64,000 bases of DNA from the NCBI RefSeq assembly GCF_022558445.1, contig NZ_CP054699.1, forward strand, positions 1,878,001 through 1,942,000, in the 5' to 3' direction. This DNA comes from Candidatus Contubernalis alkalaceticus (lineage in GTDB: Bacteria; Bacillota; Dethiobacteria; SKNC01). Position 1 is the first letter of the stretch. Every line of letters starts with the position of its first letter. The position numbers and the translations under genes were made by a program. Under the pieces are notes generated by a model, which saw only the letters and a program-made list of their open reading frames with translations, was not told the DNA's origin and did not search any database. This document shows positions 26,240 to 35,491 of this stretch, in pieces.

Positions 26240-28237
26240 ATGGAAAGTTCAAACGCTATTGAAAACATCAGCAGTCAGTTGGAATATATTAATTATAAAA
26301 TTGTCTTTTTTGTCTATCAGGGCGCAGACTCTTTTTTACATGATCTTATCAGTCAATTATCCCAACTTTACTCGGTTCGTAAAATAGTAATTAAAAAGGA
26401 TGATGATTTTCCCCTTATAGATAAGTGGATGGAATGGGGGGATCTTTGCTGGTTCGAATGGTGCGATAAATTGTTATTATATGGTAGCAAGCTGCCTCTG
26501 GCAAAGAATAAAAAAATAGTATGCAGATTGCACAGTTATGAAGCATTTACTCAGTACCCGGGCAAGGTTAACTGGAATAACGTTGATAAGGTAATTTTTA
26601 TTGCAGAGCATATTAAAAACATAGTGGTAAAAAAATATCGTATCCTCGATGAAAAAACTGCTGTAATTCCAAACGGAGTCAACATGAACAAGTGGACATT
26701 TAATACAAGGAACCCTGGATTCAATATTGCATATATCGGTTATATAAATTATAAAAAAGGGCCTATGCTGCTGCTTCAGGCTTTTAAATATCTCTTTGAT
26801 AGAGATAGCAGATACAAATTGTATATTGCAGGGCAGTTTCAAGATCACCGATACTACTTATACTACCAGCAAATGATTAAAGAACTAAATATTGAAAATA
26901 ATTTCTTTTTCCAGGGTTGGCAAAATGACCTGGATAACTGGTTAAACGATAAGAATTTCGTATTGAATACCAGTGTTTTAGAGTCCCAGAATATGAGTAT
27001 CATGCAGGCGATGTCGAAAGGGATTAAGCCGGTAATTCATAATTTTGCCGGAGCCCAAAATATTTATCCCAAAAGATATCTATGGAATACCGTAGAAGAA
27101 GCTTTCGAAATGGTAACTGAACAGAAATATAGTTCCATTGAATATAAAAGCTTCATTGAAAAAAATTATTCATTAGAAAAACAGGTAAATACAATAGTCT
27201 CTCTCATCAATCAAACAATTAAATGCGAAAGGGAAGAGTTTAATTATAAAACTTATTGGGAAAACAGGCTTAACTCTCGTTTTAATATTCAAGGTGTAGG
27301 TAATATTGGGCTGGGGGAAATTCATAATAGGTTACTGTATAAAAACAGGATTGATATATTGGATAACGTTTTAAATCTTTGCTTTAAAAAAATTGACAAT
27401 ATAAGAGTTATGGAACTAGGCCCTGGGACAGGAATATTTACTGATTTTTTTCATCAAAAAAAGATTAAACAGTATTATGCTGTAGACATTGTTAAAAAAT
27501 CAGTTGTCGAGTTAAGTAAAAAATATAAGTGCTACCATTTCAAACAAGGAGATATATGCAAACGCAGTAATTTTGAAGGAAAACACGACTTGATTTTGGC
27601 TGCAGATGTGCTGCTTCATATTACCAACGAAAAAAATTATGAGAAAGCAATCAGCAATATTGCCGCCCACCTGGATGACAATGGGCTCTGTGTACTGATG
27701 GACCCGATAAGTGTAATCAATACAAGAAGCACAGCCGACCATGCAGTAATTCGTAACAAAGAATATGTAGAAAAAGTATTGGAAGATAACCAGCTTGAAC
27801 TGGTTAATATTTTTCCTATTTCATTTTTTTTGAATTATCCATTTGATAGAAATATCCTGGGAAATCAAGAAAGCTATGTGCTGGAATTATATAATATAAT
27901 TATTCGTACATTTGCCAGCAGTCTTTTCACCGTGGATGATAAGTCAATAATAGGCGCATATTTATCCACTATAGAAAAACAGTTAATTCATAAATGTAAC
28001 TTCGGCCTATCCGAAAAATTACTAATTATACAAAAAAGTGCTGCCGAGCAAAAGTATAATTTCAGACTACAAGATATAATCAAGATAGATGATGATATAA
28101 TTAATAACACAACCAAAATCAGGCTTAAAATTTTATTCCAAAACGAAACGATAGCCGCTATTCACAAACTTTACAACCAAATAGAAAAAAACTGCAGCAA
28201 ATCATATCATAATAATAATGATCATGAAATTATATAA
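26240..28237 (+). CDS. fused GT4 glycosyltransferase and SAM-dependent methyltransferase
   Basis: 665 residues with two enzymes in one chain. Residues 1 to about 330 are a GT-B glycosyltransferase (VIPNGVNMNKWTF, then NIAYIGYINYKKGPMLLLQA and TSVLESQNMSIMQAMSKGIK). Residues about 385-500 are a class I methyltransferase with the SAM motif VMELGPGTGIFTDFF and DLILAADVLLHITN. The C-terminal 150 residues are not recognised. Such fusions suggest that a sugar is added and then O-methylated. There is no signal peptide, so it is a cytosolic enzyme. The gene stands alone between a palindrome and a terminator, divergent from the collagen-like gene whose product may be its target. Confidence 0.82.
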   Translation: MESSNAIENISSQLEYINYKIVFFVYQGADSFLHDLISQLSQLYSVRKIVIKKDDDFPLIDKWMEWGDLCWFEWCDKLLLYGSKLPLAKNKKIVCRLHSYEAFTQYPGKVNWNNVDKVIFIAEHIKNIVVKKYRILDEKTAVIPNGVNMNKWTFNTRNPGFNIAYIGYINYKKGPMLLLQAFKYLFDRDSRYKLYIAGQFQDHRYYLYYQQMIKELNIENNFFFQGWQNDLDNWLNDKNFVLNTSVLESQNMSIMQAMSKGIKPVIHNFAGAQNIYPKRYLWNTVEEAFEMVTEQKYSSIEYKSFIEKNYSLEKQVNTIVSLINQTIKCEREEFNYKTYWENRLNSRFNIQGVGNIGLGEIHNRLLYKNRIDILDNVLNLCFKKIDNIRVMELGPGTGIFTDFFHQKKIKQYYAVDIVKKSVVELSKKYKCYHFKQGDICKRSNFEGKHDLILAADVLLHITNEKNYEKAISNIAAHLDDNGLCVLMDPISVINTRSTADHAVIRNKEYVEKVLEDNQLELVNIFPISFFLNYPFDRNILGNQESYVLELYNIIIRTFASSLFTVDDKSIIGAYLSTIEKQLIHKCNFGLSEKLLIIQKSAAEQKYNFRLQDIIKIDDDIINNTTKIRLKILFQNETIAAIHKLYNQIEKNCSKSYHNNNDHEII

Positions 28238-28318
28238 TTAAGCTTTTTATTATTGCTGATAAGAAAAGAAGATATCCCGCGGGCTGTTGTATCTTTAAAA
28301 TAAACCCCTAAAAATTAA

Positions 28319-28353
28319 ACCTCCATACACTAATCTGTTGTATGGAGGTCTTT
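28319..28353 (+). terminator. terminator of the GT4-methyltransferase gene
   Basis: ACCTCCATACA and TGTATGGAGGT form a perfect 11-bp stem with a 9-base loop, followed by CTTT. It ends just before repeat copy B. Confidence 0.75.
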
Positions 28354-28358
28354 AATAA

Positions 28359-28458
28359 TACCCCCACCTCTAAGCGTTAACGTAGGTAGGGGTATTAATC
28401 AGGTGGAGTAGAGTCTCCACCTGATTCTTCGATGTTTCAGCTGCTGAAACGAGTTCAC
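28359..28458 (+). repeat. three-hairpin repeat, copy B
   Basis: This is the second copy of the three-stem element, in the opposite orientation to copy A. It is more diverged: the first stem reads TAAGCGTTAACG in its core, and the last stem is GTTTCAGCTGCTGAAAC. It ends at GAGTTCAC, ten bases short of the stop codon of the neighbouring oxidoreductase gene. It sits between convergent genes. Confidence 0.8.
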
Positions 28459-28467
28459 TTAAGCCTA

Positions 28468-29427
28468 CTACCAGGGAGGCTTTTTTAACTGGGCTTCTGC
28501 ATCCGTTAATAATTTTATTACACGGGCTCCGCTTTTTCCTTCCGTATCAGGTATAATTCTCTTTTCTATGCATTCTATAAAATGCAGCACTTCTATTTCC
28601 AAAACGTCAATTTTATCAAACTCCAGTACTTCATTACCTTCATCCCAAATAGTTAAGTCATTACTTATTCCTTTTCGATATATAGTTAATTTTTCTATAT
28701 TCTCCTCATAACAAATCATTCCCCTGGAACCCACAATTATTGTTTTCCGCTGGTCACAGGGCCACAACCATGAAAGATGAACACTGGCCTTCACTCCATT
28801 TTTAAATTTAATGTGAAGATATACATCGTCCTCCACCATTGACTGGATCGCGGAGGTACCTACTGACGTAACCTGTTCTACCTCAGAATCAACTAACGAC
28901 AGCAGGACTGCAATATCATGAGGGGCAAAGCTCCAAAGGACATTCTCTCTGCTTCGGACTTTACCCAGCTTAAGCCTGTTCATTTCAACGAAATAAATCT
29001 CCCCAATTACTTGTTTGCGAACACACTCAATCATTTTTTTCACAGCAGGTTTATACAGCAGAAGGTGCCCTACCATAAGAATTTTATCCATACTTTCAGC
29101 AATTGCTGCCAGCTCCCGGGCATCCTGTACACATAAGGTCATTGGCTTCTCCACCAGCACGTCTTTACCGACTTTTAAACAATTTTTTACTATCTCATAA
29201 TGAGTATGTGCGGGAGAAGCCACTACAACACCATTAATGAAAGAATCCTTTAATATTTCCAAGTAATTTTCCGTTATCAATACGTCAGGATATTTTTTTT
29301 TAAAATCCTTTGTAATTGACTCTCTTGAGTCAGCCACTGCACCTAAAAATCCCAATTTAGATAGTATTCTAACATAATTAGCACCCCAATTTCCTGCTCC
29401 AATAATACCAATTTTAAATTTCTTCAT
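28468..29427 (-). CDS. Gfo/Idh/MocA-family oxidoreductase (WbpB-like)
   Basis: 319 residues with an N-terminal Rossmann fold (KIGIIGAGNWGANYVRILS), the conserved VLVEKPMTL of the Gfo/Idh/MocA family, and a C-terminal dimerisation sheet with SFAPHDIAVLLSL. Its operon partners are a UDP-HexNAc 6-dehydrogenase and a DegT aminotransferase. That is exactly the set in which WbpB oxidises C3 of UDP-GlcNAcA for transamination by WbpE. I therefore infer UDP-N-acetylglucosaminuronate 3-dehydrogenase. It overlaps the preceding gene by four bases. An inositol-type dehydrogenase is the general alternative. Confidence 0.8.
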   Translation of the reverse strand: MKKFKIGIIGAGNWGANYVRILSKLGFLGAVADSRESITKDFKKKYPDVLITENYLEILKDSFINGVVVASPAHTHYEIVKNCLKVGKDVLVEKPMTLCVQDARELAAIAESMDKILMVGHLLLYKPAVKKMIECVRKQVIGEIYFVEMNRLKLGKVRSRENVLWSFAPHDIAVLLSLVDSEVEQVTSVGTSAIQSMVEDDVYLHIKFKNGVKASVHLSWLWPCDQRKTIIVGSRGMICYEENIEKLTIYRKGISNDLTIWDEGNEVLEFDKIDVLEIEVLHFIECIEKRIIPDTEGKSGARVIKLLTDAEAQLKKPPW

Positions 29428-30731
29428 ATCAGAACAACCTTTTTTTCCCGCCCTGGAATCCCTTTCGTTGCATTTCTTGTATCCACAATTGTTCGGGCAT
29501 TATTCACTAACCAATGATAATCAATGGTAGAATGGTCCGTGATAATTAAAACTATGTCAACATCATTAACAACCCTACCGCACAATGGAACGGAGTATAT
29601 TTTTTTTGTAGATAACGTCACTTCACTTACAAAAGGGTCATGGTACATAAGCTCTATTCCATCCTTAAGAAGCAGCTCAGCCAAACAAACAGCAGGTGAT
29701 TCCCTGGAATCATTTACATCTTTTTTATATGACATACCTAGAATCAATATTTTAGAACAGGAGGGAGCCAGGCCGTTATTATTTAAAGTACGTATGATTA
29801 TTTCCCTTACATGTTCGGGCATTTTGCGATTTATTTCACCCGCAATGTTAATAAACCTTGTTAAAAAATTGTACTCCCTGGCTTTCCATTCAATATAATG
29901 AGGGTCTATTGGTATACAGTGCCCTCCCACTCCTGGTCCCGGGTAAAATGGCATGATACCAAAGGGTTTTGTAAAGGCTGCCTCAAGAACATCCCACACA
30001 CATATTTTCATCTTGTCGCACAGTAGAGCAAATTCGTTTGCTAAAGCTATATTTACCGCACGAAAAGTATTTTCATAAATTTTGGCCAATTCTGCTGCTT
30101 TAACATCTGTAACCGGCACTACATGACTGATGGTTTGTTCATAAAAGCACAAGCCTAAATCCAGTGAATGAGGGCCAATCCCACCCACAATTTTATTTGT
30201 ATTTTCTGTAGTATAAGTTTTATTACCGGGGTCAACTCTTTCCGGAGAGTGACATAGAAAAAAATCTTTTTCCACTTGTAACCCGGTACTTTCCAGAACA
30301 GGCAGAACCACATCTTCGGTAGTCCCAGGATATACAGTGGATTCCAGGCATATCAGCTGTCCTGGTTTTATTATTTTGCTTATTTCTTCAGAAGCACTGC
30401 GGACATGCTGCAGATCTGGAGTTAAATTTTTGGTTAATGATGTAGGCACACAAATAACAATAACATCCATATCCATCCCTGTTGGCAGACTGCTGAACAC
30501 ATTAAGCTTTCCCTGTTGAACTAATTGTTTCAGTTCTTCGTCATTTTTTCCCGAAACATAATGGTAACCCTGTTTTACTTGTTCGACACGGTCTATGTTT
30601 TTGTCTATTCCGATTGTAAGATATCCAATCTTTGCTAATTCTACAGCTAATGGCAGCCCCACGTACCCCAATCCCAATACACACACTCTTACATCTTTAT
30701 TTATTATCATTTCTTTTAATAAATGTCTCAT
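29424..30731 (-). CDS. nucleotide-sugar 6-dehydrogenase (WbpA/WecC family)
   Basis: About 435 residues. Contains the NAD-binding VCVLGLGYVGLPLA, the substrate-loop ESTVYPGTTEDVV and the catalytic cysteine in GVGGHCIPIDPHY (about Cys272). A C-terminal NDSRESPAV segment follows. These define UDP-N-acetyl-glucosamine or mannosamine 6-dehydrogenases, which make the uronate by two successive oxidations. The frame opens at GTG 30737, but ATG 30731 has GGGGAG five bases upstream. It lies between the aminotransferase and the WbpB-like gene, suggesting UDP-GlcNAc as substrate. No acetyltransferase or 2-epimerase of the pathway is in the window. Confidence 0.88.
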   Translation of the reverse strand: MRHLLKEMIINKDVRVCVLGLGYVGLPLAVELAKIGYLTIGIDKNIDRVEQVKQGYHYVSGKNDEELKQLVQQGKLNVFSSLPTGMDMDVIVICVPTSLTKNLTPDLQHVRSASEEISKIIKPGQLICLESTVYPGTTEDVVLPVLESTGLQVEKDFFLCHSPERVDPGNKTYTTENTNKIVGGIGPHSLDLGLCFYEQTISHVVPVTDVKAAELAKIYENTFRAVNIALANEFALLCDKMKICVWDVLEAAFTKPFGIMPFYPGPGVGGHCIPIDPHYIEWKAREYNFLTRFINIAGEINRKMPEHVREIIIRTLNNNGLAPSCSKILILGMSYKKDVNDSRESPAVCLAELLLKDGIELMYHDPFVSEVTLSTKKIYSVPLCGRVVNDVDIVLIITDHSTIDYHWLVNNARTIVDTRNATKGIPGREKKVVLI

Positions 30732-30847
30732 AATCACTCCCCTACCTGAATCCCTTTATAATCTTATGATAACGCTGAGTTGAACCTTCTCAAATCCCGA
30801 TGTCGCTATGCTTTAATTGTTAAGATAATTAATGAATATAAACTTGA

Positions 30848-31984
30848 TTAAAAAAAATCCACCACTGCTTCTACCACACGAATTACTTCCTCATCAGTTA
30901 GTTCGGGATAGACAGGCAGTGACAAAACTTCGCTGCATGCTCTTTCAGAAACAGGATAATCCCCATGTTTATGCCCCAGGAAAGAAAATGCCTTTTGTAA
31001 ATGCAGTGGAGATGGATAATAAACTGTTGAACCGATTCCACGTTCATGCAAATACCGCTGCAGTTGATTTCGACGTTGGGTTTGAATCGTATATTGGTGG
31101 TATACATGAAGTGCGTTGTCAGGCTCAAGGGGAAGTTTAACATGTATTCTTCCTTTGTCTATTTGTTCTTTCAATAGAACATTATATAACCTTGCAATCA
31201 CCCTTCGTCTCTTAGTCCATTGTTCAAGATACTTGAACTTAACATTAAGAACTGCCGCCTGCAGTTCATCCAACCTGCTGTTAAATCCTAAAAAGTCGTG
31301 AAAATACTTTTTCTTCGAGCCATGAACCCTGAGCAACCTTATCTTTTCTGCCAGTTCTATGTTATTTGTAACAATCATACCTCCATCGCCAAAAGAACCC
31401 AGGTTCTTTGTTGGGAAAAAGCTGAAACAGCCGGTATCCCCCAGGGAACCCGTTCTGTGTTTATTGTAGCTGGCTCCTAATGCCTGAGCCGCATCTTCAA
31501 TAATTTTTATATTATGGCTTTCCGTTATGCTGAAAATCTCCTTCATATCAGCCGGGCAGCCGTATAAATGAACGGGAATAATAGCCCTGGTTTTTCGGTT
31601 AATTTTCTTTTCTATTAAATTTACATCAATGTTAAAGGTTTCTGGATTTATGTCCACAAACACCGGCTTAGCTCCAACCCTGCTAATGGACCCCGCAGTA
31701 GCAAAAAAACTAAATGGTGTTGTTATGACTTCATCACCAGGGCCTATCTCCAGAGCAGATAATGACAGGTAAAGCGCATCGCTGCCGCTGGCTACTCCTA
31801 TCCCATAAGCTGCTCCACAGTAACGGGATATGTTTTTTTCCAATAACTCAACATTTTCACCGAGAATAAATTTACCGTTTTTTATAATTCCGGAAATACA
31901 TTCAATTAAATCGTTATGCAAAATGCAATTCTGACGGCCCAGGTCAAAGCCGGGGATAGTATTTTTATTTTGATCCTGACGCAT
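30848..31984 (-). CDS. DegT/DnrJ/EryC1 sugar aminotransferase (WbpE-like)
   Basis: 378 residues of a PLP-dependent sugar aminotransferase. The internal aldimine Lys193 lies in FFPTKNLGSFGDGG and the cofactor Asp164 in IIEDAAQALGA. GSDALYLSL binds the phosphate. With the neighbouring 6- and 3-dehydrogenases it fits WbpE, which aminates the 3-keto-UDP-GlcNAcA to a 2,3-diamino sugar. It is the first gene of the leftward three-gene set, 117 bases from the next. The ribosome site is weak (AGCAGG). The exact sugar is inferred from context. Confidence 0.87.
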   Translation of the reverse strand: MRQDQNKNTIPGFDLGRQNCILHNDLIECISGIIKNGKFILGENVELLEKNISRYCGAAYGIGVASGSDALYLSLSALEIGPGDEVITTPFSFFATAGSISRVGAKPVFVDINPETFNIDVNLIEKKINRKTRAIIPVHLYGCPADMKEIFSITESHNIKIIEDAAQALGASYNKHRTGSLGDTGCFSFFPTKNLGSFGDGGMIVTNNIELAEKIRLLRVHGSKKKYFHDFLGFNSRLDELQAAVLNVKFKYLEQWTKRRRVIARLYNVLLKEQIDKGRIHVKLPLEPDNALHVYHQYTIQTQRRNQLQRYLHERGIGSTVYYPSPLHLQKAFSFLGHKHGDYPVSERACSEVLSLPVYPELTDEEVIRVVEAVVDFF

Positions 31985-32088
31985 TTTTTAACCTGCTTTC
32001 TACTAAAGTTTATTCATTATACGGATTAACTAAGTAAAATGATACACATGAATATCTACCCTCCAGCATATTTTTTTACATTACCATA

Positions 32089-32116
32089 CACATAATCATG
32101 GCTTTACTCATAGCGT
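32089..32116 (+). promoter_or_regulatory. sigma-K-like promoter of the first YheC/D gene
   Basis: CACA (32089-32092) and CATAGCGT (32109-32116) match mACm and CATAnnnT with the same spacing as the other two sites in this locus, 111 bases before the start codon. The base before CATA is T rather than G. Confidence 0.45.
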
Positions 32117-32227
32117 ATAATCATACGGTAACCTGAGTGAGAGATTTAACCTAAGTTCATTGTCTCACGGTAAAAAAATACTTAATTATTTCTTTAAACA
32201 AGAATATTTTAAAGGAGCCTCTTACAA

Positions 32228-33640
32228 ATGGGGTTAAGAATGATTTTTAGACTAAAACTCTTTGAACAGGGTTCTAAAAGAAAATGTATATATCTCAATA
32301 GCTATCAGTTTTCTATGTTAAAAATCCCCCCTACAGGATTTATAACCTTGCAGGTAGGATCAGTTAAAGTTCTTGTTAAGACAGAAAAACAAAGTTTTGA
32401 CAATTCTCCAGAGATAATTTATTTATCACCAGAAGTATTACTAAAATTTTCATTTTACCAGGGAGAACCGCTGCAGCTTGTTTTTTGTTCAAAGATTAAT
32501 TTAGTTTTAGGCCTCAGCATAGGATTGACATTGTCAAGAAAATCATGGAAAAACATAAATGAAAATACTTTAATAAAAAAAAGAGCTCTTGTAGCTCTTG
32601 AAAAAGGTATCCTGCTCTACTGCTTTTACCTGAAAAAAGTTGACTGGAAAAATAACCTGATTAACGCATACAGTCTTAATCCGAACACAAAAGAATGGAT
32701 GAATAGCAAGGTTCCTGTTCCACAGGTTATTTTTGACCGGGGGTCTTATCCGGGCCCTGGCACCATATACAGTTTTTCTCACAAGGAGAAAGTAAAATCC
32801 CTCCTATGGATAAATAATACTCGAACCTTTAGAAAGTGGGAAACATTTTTGGCTTTAAACTCCAATGAAGATACTAATGGTTACATGCCGGAGACTACAT
32901 TGTTTTCTTCAGCAGCCCTTAAACGATTTCTTAAAAAATACAGCAGTTGTTTTGTTAAACACAATTTTAGCAGAAACGGTAAAAAAGTACTGCGCATTCA
33001 AAAATATAAACAACACTATATCTGCCAAAGAGGATGTGCTGAGATAGAAAGCTGGAGATTCAATAAGCTAAGCAGGTTATTATCATTTATCTATAAAACC
33101 CTGGGCAGAGATATCATTTTGCAGCAGGGAATAATTTTAGCTAAAATGAATAATTCTCCTTTCGATATGCGAATTTTAGTTCAAAAAAACATCTACAATA
33201 AATGGGTCATATCTGCCTTGAACTATCGAATTGCACAGCCAAAAGCAGTGGTTACAAACTTCTCTGCCGGTGCCACAGACATCTTTTCATCTCCCCGGGA
33301 GGAATTGCTTCACCCGGGATTGTCCTGGGATAAATTAACCGTATTTACTGTTAATGCAGCTGATGCGATGGAGAACTTTTTTGGGCCCTTAGGAGAAATA
33401 GGTTTTGATATAGCCATAGACGAAAAAGGTATCCTGTGGTTAATTGAAGCCAACAGTAGACCCAGCAGTAGGGCTTACAGGGATGCTCCCACCGAGGATT
33501 TTAAACATATATTCGGACTCCCATTTGACTATGCCACGTTCCTGGTAAATAACCAATTTATTTCAAGTTTTAGCCCAAATGATATTTCCAGTTACAACAT
33601 CCCGGTGGTTGAAACCACTGCCCACTCAGGGCTATGTTAG
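32228..33640 (+). CDS. YheC/YheD-family ATP-grasp protein 1 (endospore coat-associated type)
   Basis: 470 residues. The N-terminal 200 residues form the YheC/D-specific beta-domain (IFRLKLFEQGSKRKCIYLNS). An ATP-grasp domain follows with PVPQVIFDRG, PFDMRILVQKN and the metal-binding EIGFDIAIDEKGILWLIEAN. ATP-grasp enzymes join a carboxylate to an amine or thiol, and YheC/YheD are spore-coat-associated proteins of unknown reaction. The start is ATG with AAAGGAG. The last 13 codons (VVETTAHSGLC and stop) are encoded by the antisense strand of a decayed desaturase gene fragment at 33601-33663, so this C-terminus is recently acquired. A paralogue follows downstream. Confidence 0.82.
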   Translation: MGLRMIFRLKLFEQGSKRKCIYLNSYQFSMLKIPPTGFITLQVGSVKVLVKTEKQSFDNSPEIIYLSPEVLLKFSFYQGEPLQLVFCSKINLVLGLSIGLTLSRKSWKNINENTLIKKRALVALEKGILLYCFYLKKVDWKNNLINAYSLNPNTKEWMNSKVPVPQVIFDRGSYPGPGTIYSFSHKEKVKSLLWINNTRTFRKWETFLALNSNEDTNGYMPETTLFSSAALKRFLKKYSSCFVKHNFSRNGKKVLRIQKYKQHYICQRGCAEIESWRFNKLSRLLSFIYKTLGRDIILQQGIILAKMNNSPFDMRILVQKNIYNKWVISALNYRIAQPKAVVTNFSAGATDIFSSPREELLHPGLSWDKLTVFTVNAADAMENFFGPLGEIGFDIAIDEKGILWLIEANSRPSSRAYRDAPTEDFKHIFGLPFDYATFLVNNQFISSFSPNDISSYNIPVVETTAHSGLC

Positions 33641-33663
33641 TCAGACCCTTAATACAATCTGTA
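33601..33663 (-). pseudogene. desaturase gene fragment overprinted by YheC/D 3' end
   Basis: Sixty-three bases match 40087-40149, inside the desaturase-like gene, at 55 positions (87%). On the minus strand they encode TDCIKGLTNIALSGQWFQPP, against TGRIEGLTNIVLSGQWLQPP in the intact gene. The differences are mostly silent or mild, as expected of a paralogue that was once under selection. Similarity stops at both edges. Confidence 0.8.
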
Positions 33664-33868
33664 ACCTGTTAACTTTAAAATAATAAAATCACGTAGAATA
33701 GCTTTCAGGCTATCCCTCGTCCTATATTTCCTGATGTACTTCATTACCATCCTTAAACTGGAATGTAATTATCCCCTTTCCATAACATATCTCTTTCAAT
33801 AGTAACTATGCACATCCTTGGAAAAAGGTATATATAATAAAGGAAAAGAAAGCTTAGGAGTGAGGAAT

Positions 33869-35257
33869 TTGAAATGTATTTGGCTAAAATCACTTAAACC
33901 AAACCAGATAGCAATTAATTCTAACTTATTTAATAAATTTAATAGACCAAAAAGCCTCGTCATTAATATTGGTATGTTAAAAATGAAACTAAATGTTATT
34001 ATCAAAAATGATATTTTAGATAATTATTTGGCTCTTTCAACAAATTTAACGGATAAATATACCATACCTGAAAATATACCTTATGAAATCTACTACAAAG
34101 AAGGTGCCCTTTATCTTGGGCCTGTAATTGCTTATGTATCGTCGGGATCTAAGCAATTTAAAAAAAAATCTTATGCTTTTAACCTGCCAGTGTTTTTAGA
34201 CTATAATTCTATTAAAGGATTAATTATTACCTGCACTGAGAGCTCTATAAATGTAGATTCCGGTATAGTTGAGGGTTACTATTTAGATCCGAATGCAAAA
34301 AATCTTAAAAATGCCTGGAGATATGGAAAATTTCCTCTTCCAAATGCTATGTTTAATCGTTCATTTATGCCTCAAAAGAAAATTAGAGCTATACAAAATA
34401 AAATAGGCAATAAAATCTTTAATTCTTATTTGTTGAATCTTGACAAATGGCAAACTTGGGAATTCTTATCAAAAGATGATACATTAAAAAAGCATCTGCC
34501 CTATACAGAAAAATTTTTAGGTATAGAACAGTTGAAGTCTCTTCTAAATCAATATGGGTCCCTTTACCTCAAACCCTCCAACAATAGCGGAGGTATAGGT
34601 ATAATGAAGGTGGATAAATTAAAGAACGGTATAACTTTGATTGATAACAGAGGTAAGGCACATCACTTTAGTAAATATAAAATGTTATCTGAATTCTTGA
34701 AGAATAGAATATCTTATATAAATGAACAATCTGTCGATGCCAAAACAAATAGTCGTTTTCTATCTCAATTCTTGGGAAATAAGTTAAAAACACCTTTTAT
34801 AGTCCAACAATCAGTTCATTTTGAGATAAATAATCAGCAGGTAGATTTCAGAATAATTTTACAAAAGAATAGCAAAATGAAATGGGCTTCTTCAGGTTTA
34901 GTTGGACGAATTGCCCAAGAGGGAAGCATTATTACAAACAAACGTGGTAGAAAAAAAATGATTTCCGGAAGAAAAGCATTAACATCTATTTATGGAGTAA
35001 GTGAAAAAAGAGCTAAACGGATTGAATTAGAAATAACTAATATAATTATTAGAGTAGTTAAAATGTATGAAAAGCTTGGCTTCCATTTGGGAGATGTGGC
35101 GGCAGATATAACTTTAGATTCAAATCTAAATATTTGGTTATTAGAATTGCAATTATATTATAGTATCACCGGATGGCATACAAAAGGATTACGGAAATTG
35201 TATGAAAAAGTTGCAACAACTCCATTTAAATATGCTAAGGCATTAGCAGGATTTTAG
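33869..35257 (+). CDS. YheC/YheD-family ATP-grasp protein 2
   Basis: About 462 residues from the TTG at 33869, which has TAGGAGTGAGG upstream; the open frame begins at ATG 33818 without such a site. Domain order is the same as in the upstream paralogue: the N-terminal domain (LKCIWLKSLKPNQIAINSNL), then KFPLPNAMFNR, then ATP-grasp motifs (GSLYLKPSNNSGGIGIMKV for the nucleotide, QVDFRIILQKN, and LGDVAADITLDSNLNIWLLE for magnesium). The GSLYLKPSNNSGG segment is intact here and degenerate in copy 1, so this copy is the better candidate for an active ligase. A terminator follows at 35295. Confidence 0.85.
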   Translation: MKCIWLKSLKPNQIAINSNLFNKFNRPKSLVINIGMLKMKLNVIIKNDILDNYLALSTNLTDKYTIPENIPYEIYYKEGALYLGPVIAYVSSGSKQFKKKSYAFNLPVFLDYNSIKGLIITCTESSINVDSGIVEGYYLDPNAKNLKNAWRYGKFPLPNAMFNRSFMPQKKIRAIQNKIGNKIFNSYLLNLDKWQTWEFLSKDDTLKKHLPYTEKFLGIEQLKSLLNQYGSLYLKPSNNSGGIGIMKVDKLKNGITLIDNRGKAHHFSKYKMLSEFLKNRISYINEQSVDAKTNSRFLSQFLGNKLKTPFIVQQSVHFEINNQQVDFRIILQKNSKMKWASSGLVGRIAQEGSIITNKRGRKKMISGRKALTSIYGVSEKRAKRIELEITNIIIRVVKMYEKLGFHLGDVAADITLDSNLNIWLLELQLYYSITGWHTKGLRKLYEKVATTPFKYAKALAGF

Positions 35258-35294
35258 TAAAAATCAATGAGGTTAAGATATCCTGTGTTACAGG

Positions 35295-35342
35295 ACCCCT
35301 CTTTTCAGTTGTTTTATTTAGATGACTTTGGAGGGGTTTTTA
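35295..35342 (+). terminator. terminator after the second YheC/D gene
   Basis: ACCCCTC and GAGGGGT form a stem with a 29-base loop followed by TTTT. The IS66 element inserted just downstream, so no coding operon was broken. Confidence 0.65.
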
Positions 35343-35491
35343 AGTGGTTTTAGATGCAGGAATATCCCTGATATGTAAGCGCCCAATAAGTCGGTGTATG
35401 GTAACTTCCCTAGTAATATGAGACAATTCTCTAAATTAGAATTTGTAGAGTTTTTCGACCAGGTCGAAAAACTCCAAAAGGAGGTTTAGAG

